Of a DNA stretch of 64,000 nucleotides, positions 26,830-37,900 are shown in pieces. Each line of letters starts with the position of its first letter. Position 1 is the first letter of the stretch. The position numbers were made by a program, and so were the translations under genes. This DNA comes from Anticarsia gemmatalis (taxonomy: Eukaryota; Arthropoda; Insecta; Lepidoptera; Erebidae). The notes beneath the pieces were generated by a model. The model was not told the DNA's origin, searched no databases, and was given only the letters and a program-made list of their open reading frames with translations. The DNA is taken from NCBI RefSeq assembly GCF_050436995.1, contig NC_134776.1, forward strand, positions 11,325,001-11,389,000, written 5' to 3'.

Positions 26830-27919
26830 AGGTACCCGCGGGTATTAAGGCCTAGCTAAGGGAGATTTGTAATAAAATGAAGAATATCCAATATAATCAA
26901 CCAGTTTTTATAATAATCAGTCATGTACTTATATTACTACCGAGTTTAAACAAAAAATAGCTTCTAAAGCTTAAAACTAAAACATTATATCACTTTTAAA
27001 AAAACGCTGTCTTTAGGCCTTATTATAATAGGGTAGGGTAAAAAGGCCTATACTATAAACTATTCAAAAATCAACTTAAACTAAGTAAATTAGTATTCTT
27101 GACATCAATAATCATTAACATAAGGCAATAGAAAACATAGTAGTCTTAATAAATAAAAAAAATGTCCTTATTCGCATCCATCAGGACATTGAAAATCATC
27201 AGTATATTCTGCAGTCAAACCGACACATTCTTCGTGGTACCACTTAGAGCATCGCGAACATTGCCTCATAGCATCATCCATTCTATCTTATTTGCAAGCA
27301 TGACAGTACCGATCATTTTTTTTTTTGTGATTTATTTTTGTCAGATCGCCTTCTGACCACAATGCTCGTTTGGGAGGCATCGTGACTGTAAGCACTAAAA
27401 ACAATAATATATAAATTGAAAATATAAACTACGTATATACTACCACTAAAAAACATTTTAAAAACACGCTCCTACTTATATAGCAGTTAAAAAAATAGGA
27501 GTATAATAAGGCTTATTGTAAAATTTTATAGGCCTTAATGTCCGCCAGCCACCTATTTACAGAAAAGAATAATAATATATTTTTTATAACTACAAGTCTC
27601 TTAAAACGGTAATTTACAGACAAGCATACATTAATTAATAAGCGGACAGTCAATACAGGTTTGTAAATATGATATTTTCTAAACAACTTACGTTTTACTA
27701 GAGTCAATTTTTATAATTCGTGCTGCTGAACCGCACTTCTGAATGATTTCGACGATATTTGCGGGAGGAGAAGTGCTAGAGTGCGTCCGCCACTTTGCAG
27801 CGACTTGTATACGCTCTGAGCTTGTGTGACAGTAATCTTGATCGTCAACTACTGTATTTCGTACGTTTTTTGTGATTTAGGCCTTATTACCCGACAGGCC
27901 TTAATACCCGCAGGTACCT
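26830..27919 (-). mobile_element. Internally deleted pogo-like DNA transposon with 24-bp terminal inverted repeats
   Basis: The first 24 bases (26,830-26,853) and last 24 bases (27,896-27,919) are inverted repeats with one mismatch, beginning AGGTACC and containing GCGGGTATTAAGGCCT. The element is flanked by TA on both sides (26,828-26,829 and 27,920-27,921), the target duplication of Tc1/mariner/pogo elements. A 14-bp direct repeat TTTAGGCCTTATTA occurs near both ends (27,012 and 27,876), and more AGGCCT words lie inside, possible transposase-binding sites. At 1.09 kb it is too short for a full transposase. The minus strand keeps only the two ends of one (next entry), so it is a non-autonomous deletion derivative. 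A further piece of end sequence (CTGCGGGTATAATAGGC) lies just outside, near 27,950. Superfamily is inferred from the TA sites and protein ends. Confidence 0.75.
27168..27380 (-). pseudogene. Transposase remnant: N-terminus joined to a degenerate C-terminal PHD finger
   Basis: On the minus strand an ATG at 27,380 opens MPPKRALWSEGDLTK, typical of the start of pogo-like (CENP-B/psq helix-turn-helix) transposases. The catalytic DDE core that should follow is missing: after a run of A's the frame shifts and the sequence becomes a zinc-finger tail. That tail (27,314 to a TAA at 27,168) contains YCHAC, then CSRCSKWYHEECVGL, and ends in FQC-x3-C just before the stop. Its Cys/His spacing, C-x2-C, C-x2-C-x4-H-x2-C, C-x3-C, is that of a PHD finger, which some pogo-like transposases carry at the C-terminus. 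An in-frame TAA after the first C-x2-C pair also breaks it. It cannot make a working transposase. Confidence 0.7.
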
Positions 27920-27924
27920 TACAT

Positions 27925-29460
27925 ATATTATGTAGATGTATCTGCTATCTGCGGGTATAATAGGCGTGATATTTTATATACATATTGACCTTTGATCTTT
28001 GAGGATTAATACAATATAATTGACAAATGAAATAAGGAATAGTTCGATATTTTGAGCAAACTTATTAGGAAATAATATTGTAGGTCTAAGGGCGGCTAAT
28101 TCATTTGTTGCCCATGAAAATTGGCAAGGGCTCAAAAACTACTCAACCCGCCAAACACTTTTTGTCGCCATGGATGTATTGGAAATAATGAAACGTTGTT
28201 TTAATGACAAAAGTTTAGCATCCTAATAAGAATACATGTAAGTGAACGTTTTTAAATATTTTTTTTAGGGAATGTAAAGACTTTAGCAGGTACAAATGTG
28301 ACATTGCCGTGATAAATACTATACTTTATAATATTACTGGTTCCATCTAAAACCCTACACTTAAACATTGATATAATGTTTTTCATATTTATTATTCTGT
28401 AATATTATACTAAAATTTCCTTTTAAGAAGGGCTGAAATGAGGCTACGCGTTTACTTGTAACTTGTAATTAGGTATAGTAGTTATGTAGGTATATCTGTA
28501 AGAACACACATATTATTGATACACAATGTGTTTATTGTTTGAAGAAATAAGTAAAATGAAAAAATATGAGAATAAGACATATACTTCTAGGGTTCTTGCA
28601 AAAAAGCCAGGTGCGTATTCTTCGAAACCGGCGCTCCCGTGTGATAAGATGTATGGATGAGAATAAGGCATGGAAAAAGAACGTGGCAAGTGGTTGTACT
28701 TAGGTCTATCCTGATTTTAATTATTGATAGATCCTCAGTATTATTATTTTCAAGTGCTTTCATTAATACAATTGTTGACTTTACTGGAATAATGAAAATA
28801 TAAAATACTTGTAGACAAAGGCGAACGGCAGGTTTGTATGAAGAATTCGTACAGCTTATAAAATATCATGTTTAGGTTTAGTTTTTGTTTTAATTCGTAG
28901 CTAATATGATAGACAAGCTTATTTAAAAATTCTTATATTTTTTAAAGTTGGGAGGTAAAAGTTATGTCCATTTTAAGAAGCCCCGATAGTTCGCTAAATT
29001 GCTCAGATGCAGTCAAAACCACAATCCAAAACAACAGCAAATAAGCGGATGCGTAGACGTCAGACTAACAGTGACGTCTCATGAGATTTTCTTTTTCTTT
29101 AGTTGTCAACAAATATAAGACATAGACCAAAAATAGTATGTAATTTATCAAATCTTTCTTCCTTAATTATTAATTAATCCGGACTTCTAAAAATAATACT
29201 CCCAAATAAAAATAAGTGACTTAGCCCTCTTAATAAGTGGTACAAATTCTGTAACGAAACAACACCAACTTTAAGCTGTACGAAATCTGCCGATCTCCTT
29301 TACGCTATGTTCAATTGTTTCTTTATAATATTTCAAATTTAAATTACAAAAGGTATACATAATCAACGTATTAATTGCTTATTTGATCCTGACGAAAACT
29401 TTACTATTTTGGTGAAGTCATTAGGTCAGTATTTCTATATAAATAGATTTTATGAGGACA
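27925..29460. other. AT-rich non-coding stretch between repeats
   Basis: Beyond the partial transposon end near 27,950, I see nothing recognisable. The ORFs here are short and lack splice context. Confidence 0.5.
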
Positions 29461-29470
29461 AGTTGATCTG

Positions 29471-29922
29471 ACTGATAGTAAAATACCGTATTGACGGTAG
29501 ATATTTAGACAATAGGGCTGTAAACGTAAAATAATGAAACTTTGCATTCCTTTAAGAACCTTTCTAAAGAACTCTCGGTTACACAAAGTTGTATCACGAT
29601 GTTTTCCTTCACCGTTGAAACAAATGATAATTAATTGTAATACTTACACACATAACTTCAAAAAGTCATTGGTGGGTTGCTTCGGATACGAACCCTCGAT
29701 CACTAACTGGGAAGGCACATGCTAAAAGAACTCGGCTGTCACTGCTCGTCACTATGTCATATTTCTTTACTTACTTTACCTGTTTTTGACATTTCATGAA
29801 GAGTTAAAATACCGTGTCGATGGAAGAAAATTAGACAATACACATAGACTCATGAAGAGTTGCTGATTTGACTTATAATAAAATACCGTATCGATGGTAG
29901 AAAATTAGACAACACACATGGA
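29471..29922 (+). repeat. Three diverged copies of an AATACCGT...GGTAG...TTAGACAA unit
   Basis: The motif AAATACCGTATTGACGGTAG then ATATTTAGACAATA (29,479-29,514) recurs as AAATACCGTGTCGATGGAAG plus AAAATTAGACAATACACAT (29,807-29,843), and as AAATACCGTATCGATGGTAG plus AAAATTAGACAACACACATG (29,881-29,920). The last two are preceded by CATGAAGAGTT and lie about 75 bases apart. The SINE at 29,560-29,742 sits between the first and second copies. Confidence 0.5.
29560..29742 (-). repeat. tRNA-derived SINE, minus strand, well preserved
   Basis: Read on the minus strand: an A-box-like ACAGCCGAGTTC, a B box GGGTTCGTATCC (29,684-29,695), then ATGACTTTTTGAAGTTATG and AATTATCATTTGTTTCAACG followed by GTGAAGGAAAACATC. 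The last words are a hallmark of a widespread lepidopteran SINE, as recalled, and are the strongest single pointer in the window to Lepidoptera. Short open frames on both strands here are artefacts of the repeat. Confidence 0.75.
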
Positions 29923-29934
29923 CCACCATTTTGT

Positions 29935-30062
29935 GCATTCACACGTTTATCTCCCCTTTTCAACCCTCCCGGCGTCCCTTGCTTACTTCCGCACTATTTC
30001 TCGAAGGGAAGGAAACTGTCCAAATTCGTAAATACATTCAATGTATTTACGAATTTGGGCAG
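29935..30062 (+). repeat. Dispersed repeat copy 4 (module A only) ending in a near-perfect palindrome
   Basis: A C-rich run followed by CCGCACTATTTCTCGAAGGG matches module A of the repeat family at 20.6, 24.8, 25.9 and 31.2 kb. Instead of module B it runs into a hairpin at 30,016-30,062. The core arms (30,020-30,038 and 30,040-30,058) are 19 bases, perfectly complementary, with a single base between them. They extend to 23 pairs if one G-T pair is allowed. Confidence 0.5.
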
Positions 30063-30734
30063 GGCTTTAACTACCTATGGGACTTTTACTTTTCATGTAT
30101 TTATTTATGCATTAACATATGTAATGAACAATTTTTCAATTACTGGAACAAAGTAGAATACAGTTAAAAAGAAAGTAACATTCATTTAATTTGAAAAACA
30201 TTAATACAAACTATAAGTTATTAAAAGTGACTTATTCTTAACTTAAATCCAGATAGAGTTTGCATTTTAAAGAAGCTTTATGTCAAAATATCTAAAATAT
30301 TTTTTAAACTTTTCTCATTTATTTCCCTGTGCTTTAATGTTGTATATTTATTGTAAGTACTAAAGTGTAAAATAAATAAAATTGTAACTGTAAAATACTA
30401 AAAACTGATTTAAGTCATGTGACTCGACCAAAAATGGGAGTTGAGCATTTTTATACTGTTCATACAGGCCTACAGTAACCTATTTTCATTACTATTTAGA
30501 AAATAAGGTAAGCTTTCTTGCGACATACACTGAAATATTAGTACGGTGATTTATTGAGTATTTGTAAACAAGCAAAAAAAATTTAGCCGGAGCCATTCGA
30601 CCCTCTATAGAAAAAACAAAGAATAATCCAATAAAAACTTGATTATATGCGAAAGTTGAAACGACACATGTTGTTTTTGAGTGTTTTGAAATAAATTATT
30701 GCAAAAAGATATTCTTCTACTAGTCGTTTTAGAT

Positions 30735-30800
30735 ACTACCCCTTCCACCCTCCCCGCCTCCCCTGCATGATGATAGCGTGCTTTTTCTCAACAGAGGGCG
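30735..30800 (+). repeat. Dispersed repeat copy 5 (module A only)
   Basis: A C-rich run (CCCCTTCCACCCTCCCCGCC) leads to GCGTGCTTTTTCTCAACAGA and GGGCGGGC, matching module A of the family. No module B is found downstream before copy 6. Confidence 0.45.
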
Positions 30801-31139
30801 GGCAGAGTATATATTTGCAAAAAAGACATACTCTGCCATGGAAACCCATATTTTTTCTAAACCTATCGCATATCGCTATACTTAATCGGTTCTTAACAAA
30901 CATTACATTCCTTGAATAATTTTAACGGACGGAAAAAAATACAATTTAAATGAATAATTTTCTCGAGTCAATCATTAGAATGCCTGCTCAAAAATTCGTA
31001 TAATTGACACGAACTACAATAAGTAGGAATATCCATCGCCAACTTTGATTTAAATAGTATTGGAGTTCTCAAATCTATTTCAAATTCTGAGTAAAATTGA
31101 TTGAACCCAATACTTATTTCTCGAATTATATTAAGTACT

Positions 31140-31580
31140 AACAAGTCCGTCTAGCTCCCCCTCCGCCCCTCTCCCCGCCACCCCTGTCAGTTATTGACGC
31201 GCTATTTCCCAACAGAGGGCACTTACCCTAGACAGTACTGTGCCGTAGGAAATTTACGAAATTTTATATCTATTTTCCCAATTTTAGTTTTCTTATCAAC
31301 CAAACCTCTAATTTTATAATTGAATAGTAATCTTGAAACAAAGCCCTTTTAGTAACATGGGTTTCAAAATGCAATGTAGCTTTCAAACCCCACCCTAACC
31401 GAAAATCCTGAATCGCGCTATCGAAGTTTTTTTCCGAAGTTGGCTAGATACAAGTTCGAATTATGGCATATTAACGTGAATGTGATGTCAAGTCCTAGGG
31501 ATAGCTTATTACCATCTTTAAATTAATTTACAAATAGGACTGAAAAACATTACATTCACGATTTTGCTACTTTAGGTATT
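31140..31580 (+). repeat. Unrecognised dispersed repeat, copy 6 (longest, most typical)
   Basis: Module A: a C-rich run of about 35 bases, then GACGCGCTATTTCCCAACAG and AGGGCACTT. Module B: CTGAATCGCGCTATCGAAG at about 31,408, then GCTAGATACAAGTTCGAA. Stem-loop arms ACGTGAATGTGA (about 31,474-31,485) and TTACATTCACG (31,550-31,560) enclose a CCTAGGGATAGCTTATTACC block. The copy ends with ATTTTGCTACTTTAGG. There is no ORF, no terminal inverted repeat I can identify, and no poly(A). Confidence 0.55.
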
Positions 31581-31734
31581 TTTTTGTCCGTGGGCACGTT
31601 TTTTGTGAAAATACAGTTTTTTACTGTTGAAGTGTGTCTGTGTTGTGAATTGTAACATTTGTAACTATCTTACAAACTTATCGTATGGTTAGTGATCGAC
31701 CTAGTGTCAAAGTTATTCAAGCTCCCCGAAAGAA

Positions 31735-31965
31735 ATGCTTAAAGGCTGTAACTTAATTCATAACAACCAGTACTGACTTTCTATGTACTCTCCGAGGCGC
31801 GAAAGGCAATAACCGCTGGGCACCCATCCATGGAATGTCCGCACCGAGCGATGCTTAACCCACAAATCGTTTGCCGATCGGTGAGCGCATCTAGCTATGA
31901 GCGTCTCCAATGCTTACCAATGGTGCCTAGCAACGCCACCCCAATTGATACGAAATCAAAATGAT
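31735..31965 (-). repeat. Retroposon-like repeat fragment, minus strand
   Basis: On the minus strand, CATGGATGGGTGCCCAGCGG then TTATTGCCTTTCGCGCCTCG and GGAGAGTACATAG closely resemble a lepidopteran retroposon end I recall ('atggatgggtgaccg...cgcctccgtgcttcggagagcacgt...gttacagc'). It ends in AAGTTACAGCC, as those repeats do. The element is more GC-rich than its surroundings. I am confident it is a repeat, less so whether the family is a SINE or a LINE end. Confidence 0.55.
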
Positions 31966-31999
31966 GGGGGAAGATTAATTTCATATTTTGGTCTTTGAT

Positions 32000-34900
32000 A
32001 ATATTGATTTAAGGTCACTATTTCACCGAACCTTTCTCCCCTCTGTTAAAGGGATAAAGTCCGAATATCCAAGGGCAGCTTTAAATTGAGATTATGTTCG
32101 AGGTACACTTGTTTGTATCACAGTTGTATATTAAAGAGCTCTCTTGCTCTTAAATATTTTTTTCTCGAGAGGAAATTTCTTGTGATTCATAAATATTTAT
32201 ATCTTCAATCTATAGTTAATCCCTTGAAGTGACTGGATTGATTTGACAGAGAATTGTGACTACGTGATAAATAATATGAAATAGATACTTTTACGAGACT
32301 TTATAGTTACTTAGAAATTTAAAAGAAGTTAATCTTCCCAAGAAATCTAATTTCTTACAAAGTAAATGTGTGCCCATGTGCAGTGCTATGCTAGTGATTA
32401 TTCAAATATGTGAAATACTTTCAAAAGGAGAATTCAGTGCAGTGCTTAAGTCCTTAATCTGCGGGTAGGATATTGGAGTTTTTCAATATGTTGTGTGTGT
32501 GTTAGTCAAAATAAAAAAGAAATTGAACATCTGAACTCGATGCGTGTATAACAACACCTTTGATTCAAACTTGTTTGCAAATCCAAAATATTATCGTCCC
32601 CCGAACCCAAAACAAATTAAATAAAATAAAAATGCTCTTAAGTATTCAGAGTTTTTTGGACATACGTAAGCATTCGATATTTATGGTCAATAACAACTTT
32701 ATACCACAGCGTTTTAATGATATCTTAAAATCCCCGAAACTAAACAAGTTTTAATTAGTTGCATTCAAGCACTCATGATCGAAAGAGCATCATCTCTTCA
32801 TCAATTTAAAAATGATCTTACTTCTTTCCGATACTACCTAATGCTGCTTATGTTGTTTATGAGAAAGAAAGATGCAGGGATCGTAACAAATTCGGTAAAT
32901 CAACTGGGAAGGTCAAAGGACTAGGTAAACACCTAACCTAATGGAAACTAGGCATTTAGATACGTACGTACTTATATGTATTTTAGGCTAGCTTTTGGTT
33001 TACTATTACATTAAGAATCAGAAGAACGAATTCATCATCGAATACTTGAATATTCATCTAATACAAAACAACTCTGTTTTATCATCAGTGTCATTGATAT
33101 CAAAAGAGTGTTGTTGATCAGCATTGCCTGAACAAAAAACAGTATGACATAAACAAGATCGCTTTATTAAACGGAATTGCATTATCAAGATTTGCACAGC
33201 CTTCTATTAGTCGTGCGCGAGTATCCTTAAAGTACGAAATCTGCACATCTACAATTCCGCTTCTCAAGTACTGCACATGACGTTTTAAATGTAGCACAAA
33301 CAGATGATCTTGATAAAAACATTTATGCACAAAAACCACACGTTTTATAGTTTAGTGTTCTTTAAAGACCTGTATATCTACATGTCTATCGGTTTTATAT
33401 CCCTCGACGGAGTTTCCTTCGCCCCCAAATAAACTGGTTTCCTTTTAATTAAGTCAAGGTCTGCGGTTCGTTACGTAAATAAATCGTTAACTTTTTAATT
33501 TTGTGAACAAATGTTTCTTCTACATATTTTTTAATTAAAATCTTACAGATGTCATATTTTTTAATAATCATTTGATTGATATTTGCTCCTAAGGTCAATT
33601 TTGAAAACAACACTTGGTGTTAAAATTTAATATTTTCGTTACAATATTATAATCAATTTTATAATTTATGTATGTAAAGCGAGATGATCAAGGAAGCAAT
33701 AAAAAACTAACCTTCGCTATTTCTGCATATTTAGTTTGCTAATGTGCCAATAGCTCATGGCCTCTTGACCTCTGACTAAAAATTTAAAAAAGCCCACAGT
33801 AATCGCAAATTTCGATTACTATCAGAATGCCAAAAAAAACAGTTTCAAAGTAGCACTAAGTAACTCACCGACACTGGTACTTGGTATGGGTCTTAAAAAT
33901 TAATTAGAACGAATTTATAATGTCTATAATATTCAAGTTATCTTACTTATAATTAATATTGCTAATATAAATGCAATATTATTGTATTTTGAAACTCTAG
34001 ACCGCACTAATCTTATCTTCTCATATTCATTTTAAATTGGAAGGCCTACAGTTTAAGCCTTTAGAATAAAAATAGATAATGCAATTTTCCGCTTCTGTTA
34101 TTATTTTTAGATCAAGAAAATGATTTTATTACTTCAAGTCATTTTCACTATTGTTAACATACTAAGCGTGAATGTAAATAGTAAAAAGAACAATAGGTAA
34201 TATATTTTATGTTTTGTAAGATATTGCTTCTAATCAACGCCTTCAATATACAAACAGGCAAATACAAAAATCTTTTCATTTTCAATACCAATAATTCACT
34301 TCTGTGCCACTCTTTCAGGTTTTTACTACATTGCTGTTTTATATGTAAGTAGCTTAATGTATAAACCTAATGTATAAACTGATAATTTTGAAGTTCCTAG
34401 GCAGCCTTAACTGACGAAATATGTTTACAATAAACAACATACATAAAGTATACCCTAGTAGTTTGAGTTCGCAACTTCGTCTGCGTGGTAATCCAGGTTA
34501 TAACTTATTAAGTCAGGTAATAAGTTATTTTTTCGTGAAAGCGTTACAAAAATACGTACATCGTCACAAACTTTTGCGTTTATAATATTCGTTGAATAGT
34601 CACAACTTTATTACTGTGTCTGTTTTTAACAAACGAAACTTTCTTTATAATATTAATATGAGTGCGTTAGTCTTGTCGTCGTACCAGTCAGAAACTTGCC
34701 GAGATAACTCCGTGATAGGCAAAACAAGTAACATTTGCTACAAACAAGTGCAATTTATAAGTCTATACCTTGTTGCTAGTAGCCATTTCAAAGGGAATGT
34801 TAGTGCTAGTGGTGCTTCGATAGTAACGCAGTGTATAGCCTTAAGTGAAGGGGAGAATTGTCTTAACTTCAAAGTGAAATATTCTCCTAAACTATCCAGT

Positions 34901-37900
34901 TTTTTATAGTGGAGTTAAGACTCTTACAGTCTGCTTCAGTTAAGCAAATAATAATATACTAGATGAAGAAATTTCTAATCACTATTCCACCAAAGTTCTT
35001 TGAGCCCGCTTGAGCTTATCTCATGTGGTATCATATTTGCTCATTTCGTGTGTTCTAAATGTAAAAAAGCCGATTTGGAATTGAATTCCAAAAGTTTGCC
35101 TGGGCTTACCTACGAGAGTTTATGTGACGGTACTCAGTGGTAAACATAAGAAACGTGTATCTAACAATAATAAATTATAAGTTCCGGTAAACTGATATTA
35201 TATTTTCTCATAAGAGATATAATCACCATAGTTATATATAAAGATATTGTTATTAATGTTACAATTAAGTTTTTATATAAATGTCCGTTCATAAAAAGAA
35301 ACGATTTACTGCATGCAAGCACTTTGCTAGCATGAGTGTTTGCTCGTTAGAAATCAAATAAGTATGATTTACACCAAGTATGTGGCGCATAAAGTCGATT
35401 TATCTAAGTACGATCGCAACGTCCCACCCCTACCGGCGTAATAATATAAAATGAACTTGGCTCTCAACCATCGCACAAACGTGACTCGCTCACCACACGT
35501 GTACAGATCTACTCAATCATATAATGTAGCAGAAGCCTTCTCAACGGCATATTATGTACAAGCTATTTCAAAACATGCGAATTATACTCCTGTATGTCAT
35601 AATGTGGGAAAAGCTACGCCTAGTTGCACATAGCTTTGCAAATAATGATACGTTATTTTTTCGCAAACAAAACCATCTTTTATAACACTCTATTAAAGGC
35701 TCAAATGCCATGATGTGGATAATGAGGGACGCTTCCACTAATGCTACCATAAATTATTGCTTACATAGTTAAACTTGAACGCTCAACAATCTGACAATGA
35801 TGACTTACACTGATGTATATTTCCTGTTTAAGAACAATAGTTTTTGATTGTGTTTGATGGTGATACTATGTCATTACGATGTAATGATAAAAATACCTTA
35901 TAAAATATAATTAATTTATTGCCATGACTCGTTATTTTTATATACATGCCTGACATCTTCGACATTACAGCTTGTGAGAACGTATTCTGTTTGTAAGTCA
36001 AAAAGGTATCGCTGCATATTTTCTGCCACAATTATAAAGTTAAAATTATTATATAATAACAAAAAATATACAACATAATTGTACACAAAACGATAATTAA
36101 GATAACTAACATTATTTTTGGCTTCTTCTGTTTATTTTATATCTAAGCCTTGAAGAAAATGGTTCCATCATCAAACGATAGGTCAAATCCATTGATGTGG
36201 GATGCAAAACAATAGATTTGAAGTGCTCGCCTTATTGTTTCACGTGTTTTTTCAAACATGTGCACCATTCGTAATTATCTCTATGAAAAGTGTAAGGAAA
36301 ACATGATGAAATTGTCGATGATAATATTTTAAACGTGTACACAGCGGGTCGGCTGTTGCACCATCCACTTTACTCTATCAGAGTGATGTCATCCTGTGTC
36401 CACATGCTACCTTTAGGTGAATTAAAATTAGTCTATATTCATTTTTTTATACCTACTTATCGATTTACTTCATCATATTTTCTAACAATTATTTTTGGTA
36501 GATTCACAAAGTACTGGTTTCTAAGCATTTAATTTTTTTAATACAGCCCTAAGAAGAAGATAAATAAATATTTTATACCGCTACATAAATAAATTGTAAT
36601 GTTTACAAAGATGTATAAGTGGGACAAGGAACAAATAATAAAAATATTAGTTTTACCATACACACTACCTCAAGAATTAATTGCATTGTAAAACCACAGA
36701 ATAAAAAAAATACAAGGGAAAACCCTGCATTATTATTTTGGGTCAATCAAAACTATTATTAATAAGGGTCAATAAAATCAGTTCGCAATCCATTACTAAT
36801 ATTTAACAAATAAAATATTAGACTGAATGCAGGGCACGATTCTGTGACCATGTCCTAGGTCTATCTAGCCACAGTAAAGGGGAAATACAAAGTTCACAAT
36901 AATTATAGCTTAGTAATCATAATTATACATGGTCCTTGTGGCTCTATTGAGCTAGCAAGAGCTTGAAGTGCAGCGGTTAATTTTCGCAAATGCTTTAATC
37001 TCAAAGGGCGTTATTTCCTAATCAACCTTTGCGTGATGTTCTGATGATCTCAACTCTAAGGAATTAGTAGACGAGGTTGACACGCAAAAGCATATCATGA
37101 AAAGGTGATTTAAACCAGAACAAGTCGGATAAGAACCAGATGAATGCGAATCGGATAACATTTCAGTACCTACGGTTAATCGATTCAATATTATATGAGA
37201 CGTATATTTTTCCTTGAATGAATGTCGTGTAGAATTTGATTATAATTCACTACTAATTAACAGTAAATATTAATGACGTGTTATGATAGGCTTGGCAAAA
37301 CGTATAATCTAATTAAGATTACCTACATTTTTAAAAATACAGCCTTATATTTTATTGTATTTTTGTTGATTAAAATAGTAAGCATGAGCTGTTTTCTTGC
37401 TCACTTAATTTTTTGGTGATCACGAATACAGATCAAGTACATTGTATTGTATTTAATTACTTGAATAAGTATGATAGAAAAAATAACTCAGTGATTTATA
37501 ATACATTTTTTTTCCTCCGCGCAAAATCCCGAATAAGCTGGTCCAGAACAATATTATCATTTTCTTCTACGCCAACTTCTCTAATTAAGAATAGCAAAAT
37601 ACAATAACAGAAGTTTTGTTTCTAGATTTTAAATTCCTACTATTTTAAAATTTGATTTTAACCATAACAATATAATGAATTAATATTTGTGCATTTCGCC
37701 TTTTCAGGGGTTTTCCAAAGCTAATAATGGTGCTATGTAATTCCAAGTTATCTGGTTACACCGCACCTGACCTGCCAAAGGTGTGACTCAGGCGAAAGAA
37801 TCCTGTGGGTTTAAATATTTGCTAAATAATTTTTCCAGGGAATTCTGCGGTGGCAAGAAGCCGTAACCTATATTTTCATCAGTAATAATTAATAACAGGT

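Noticed and set aside
34592..34909. 105-codon plus-strand ORF
   Set aside because: No recognisable motif or splice sites; length within chance expectation.
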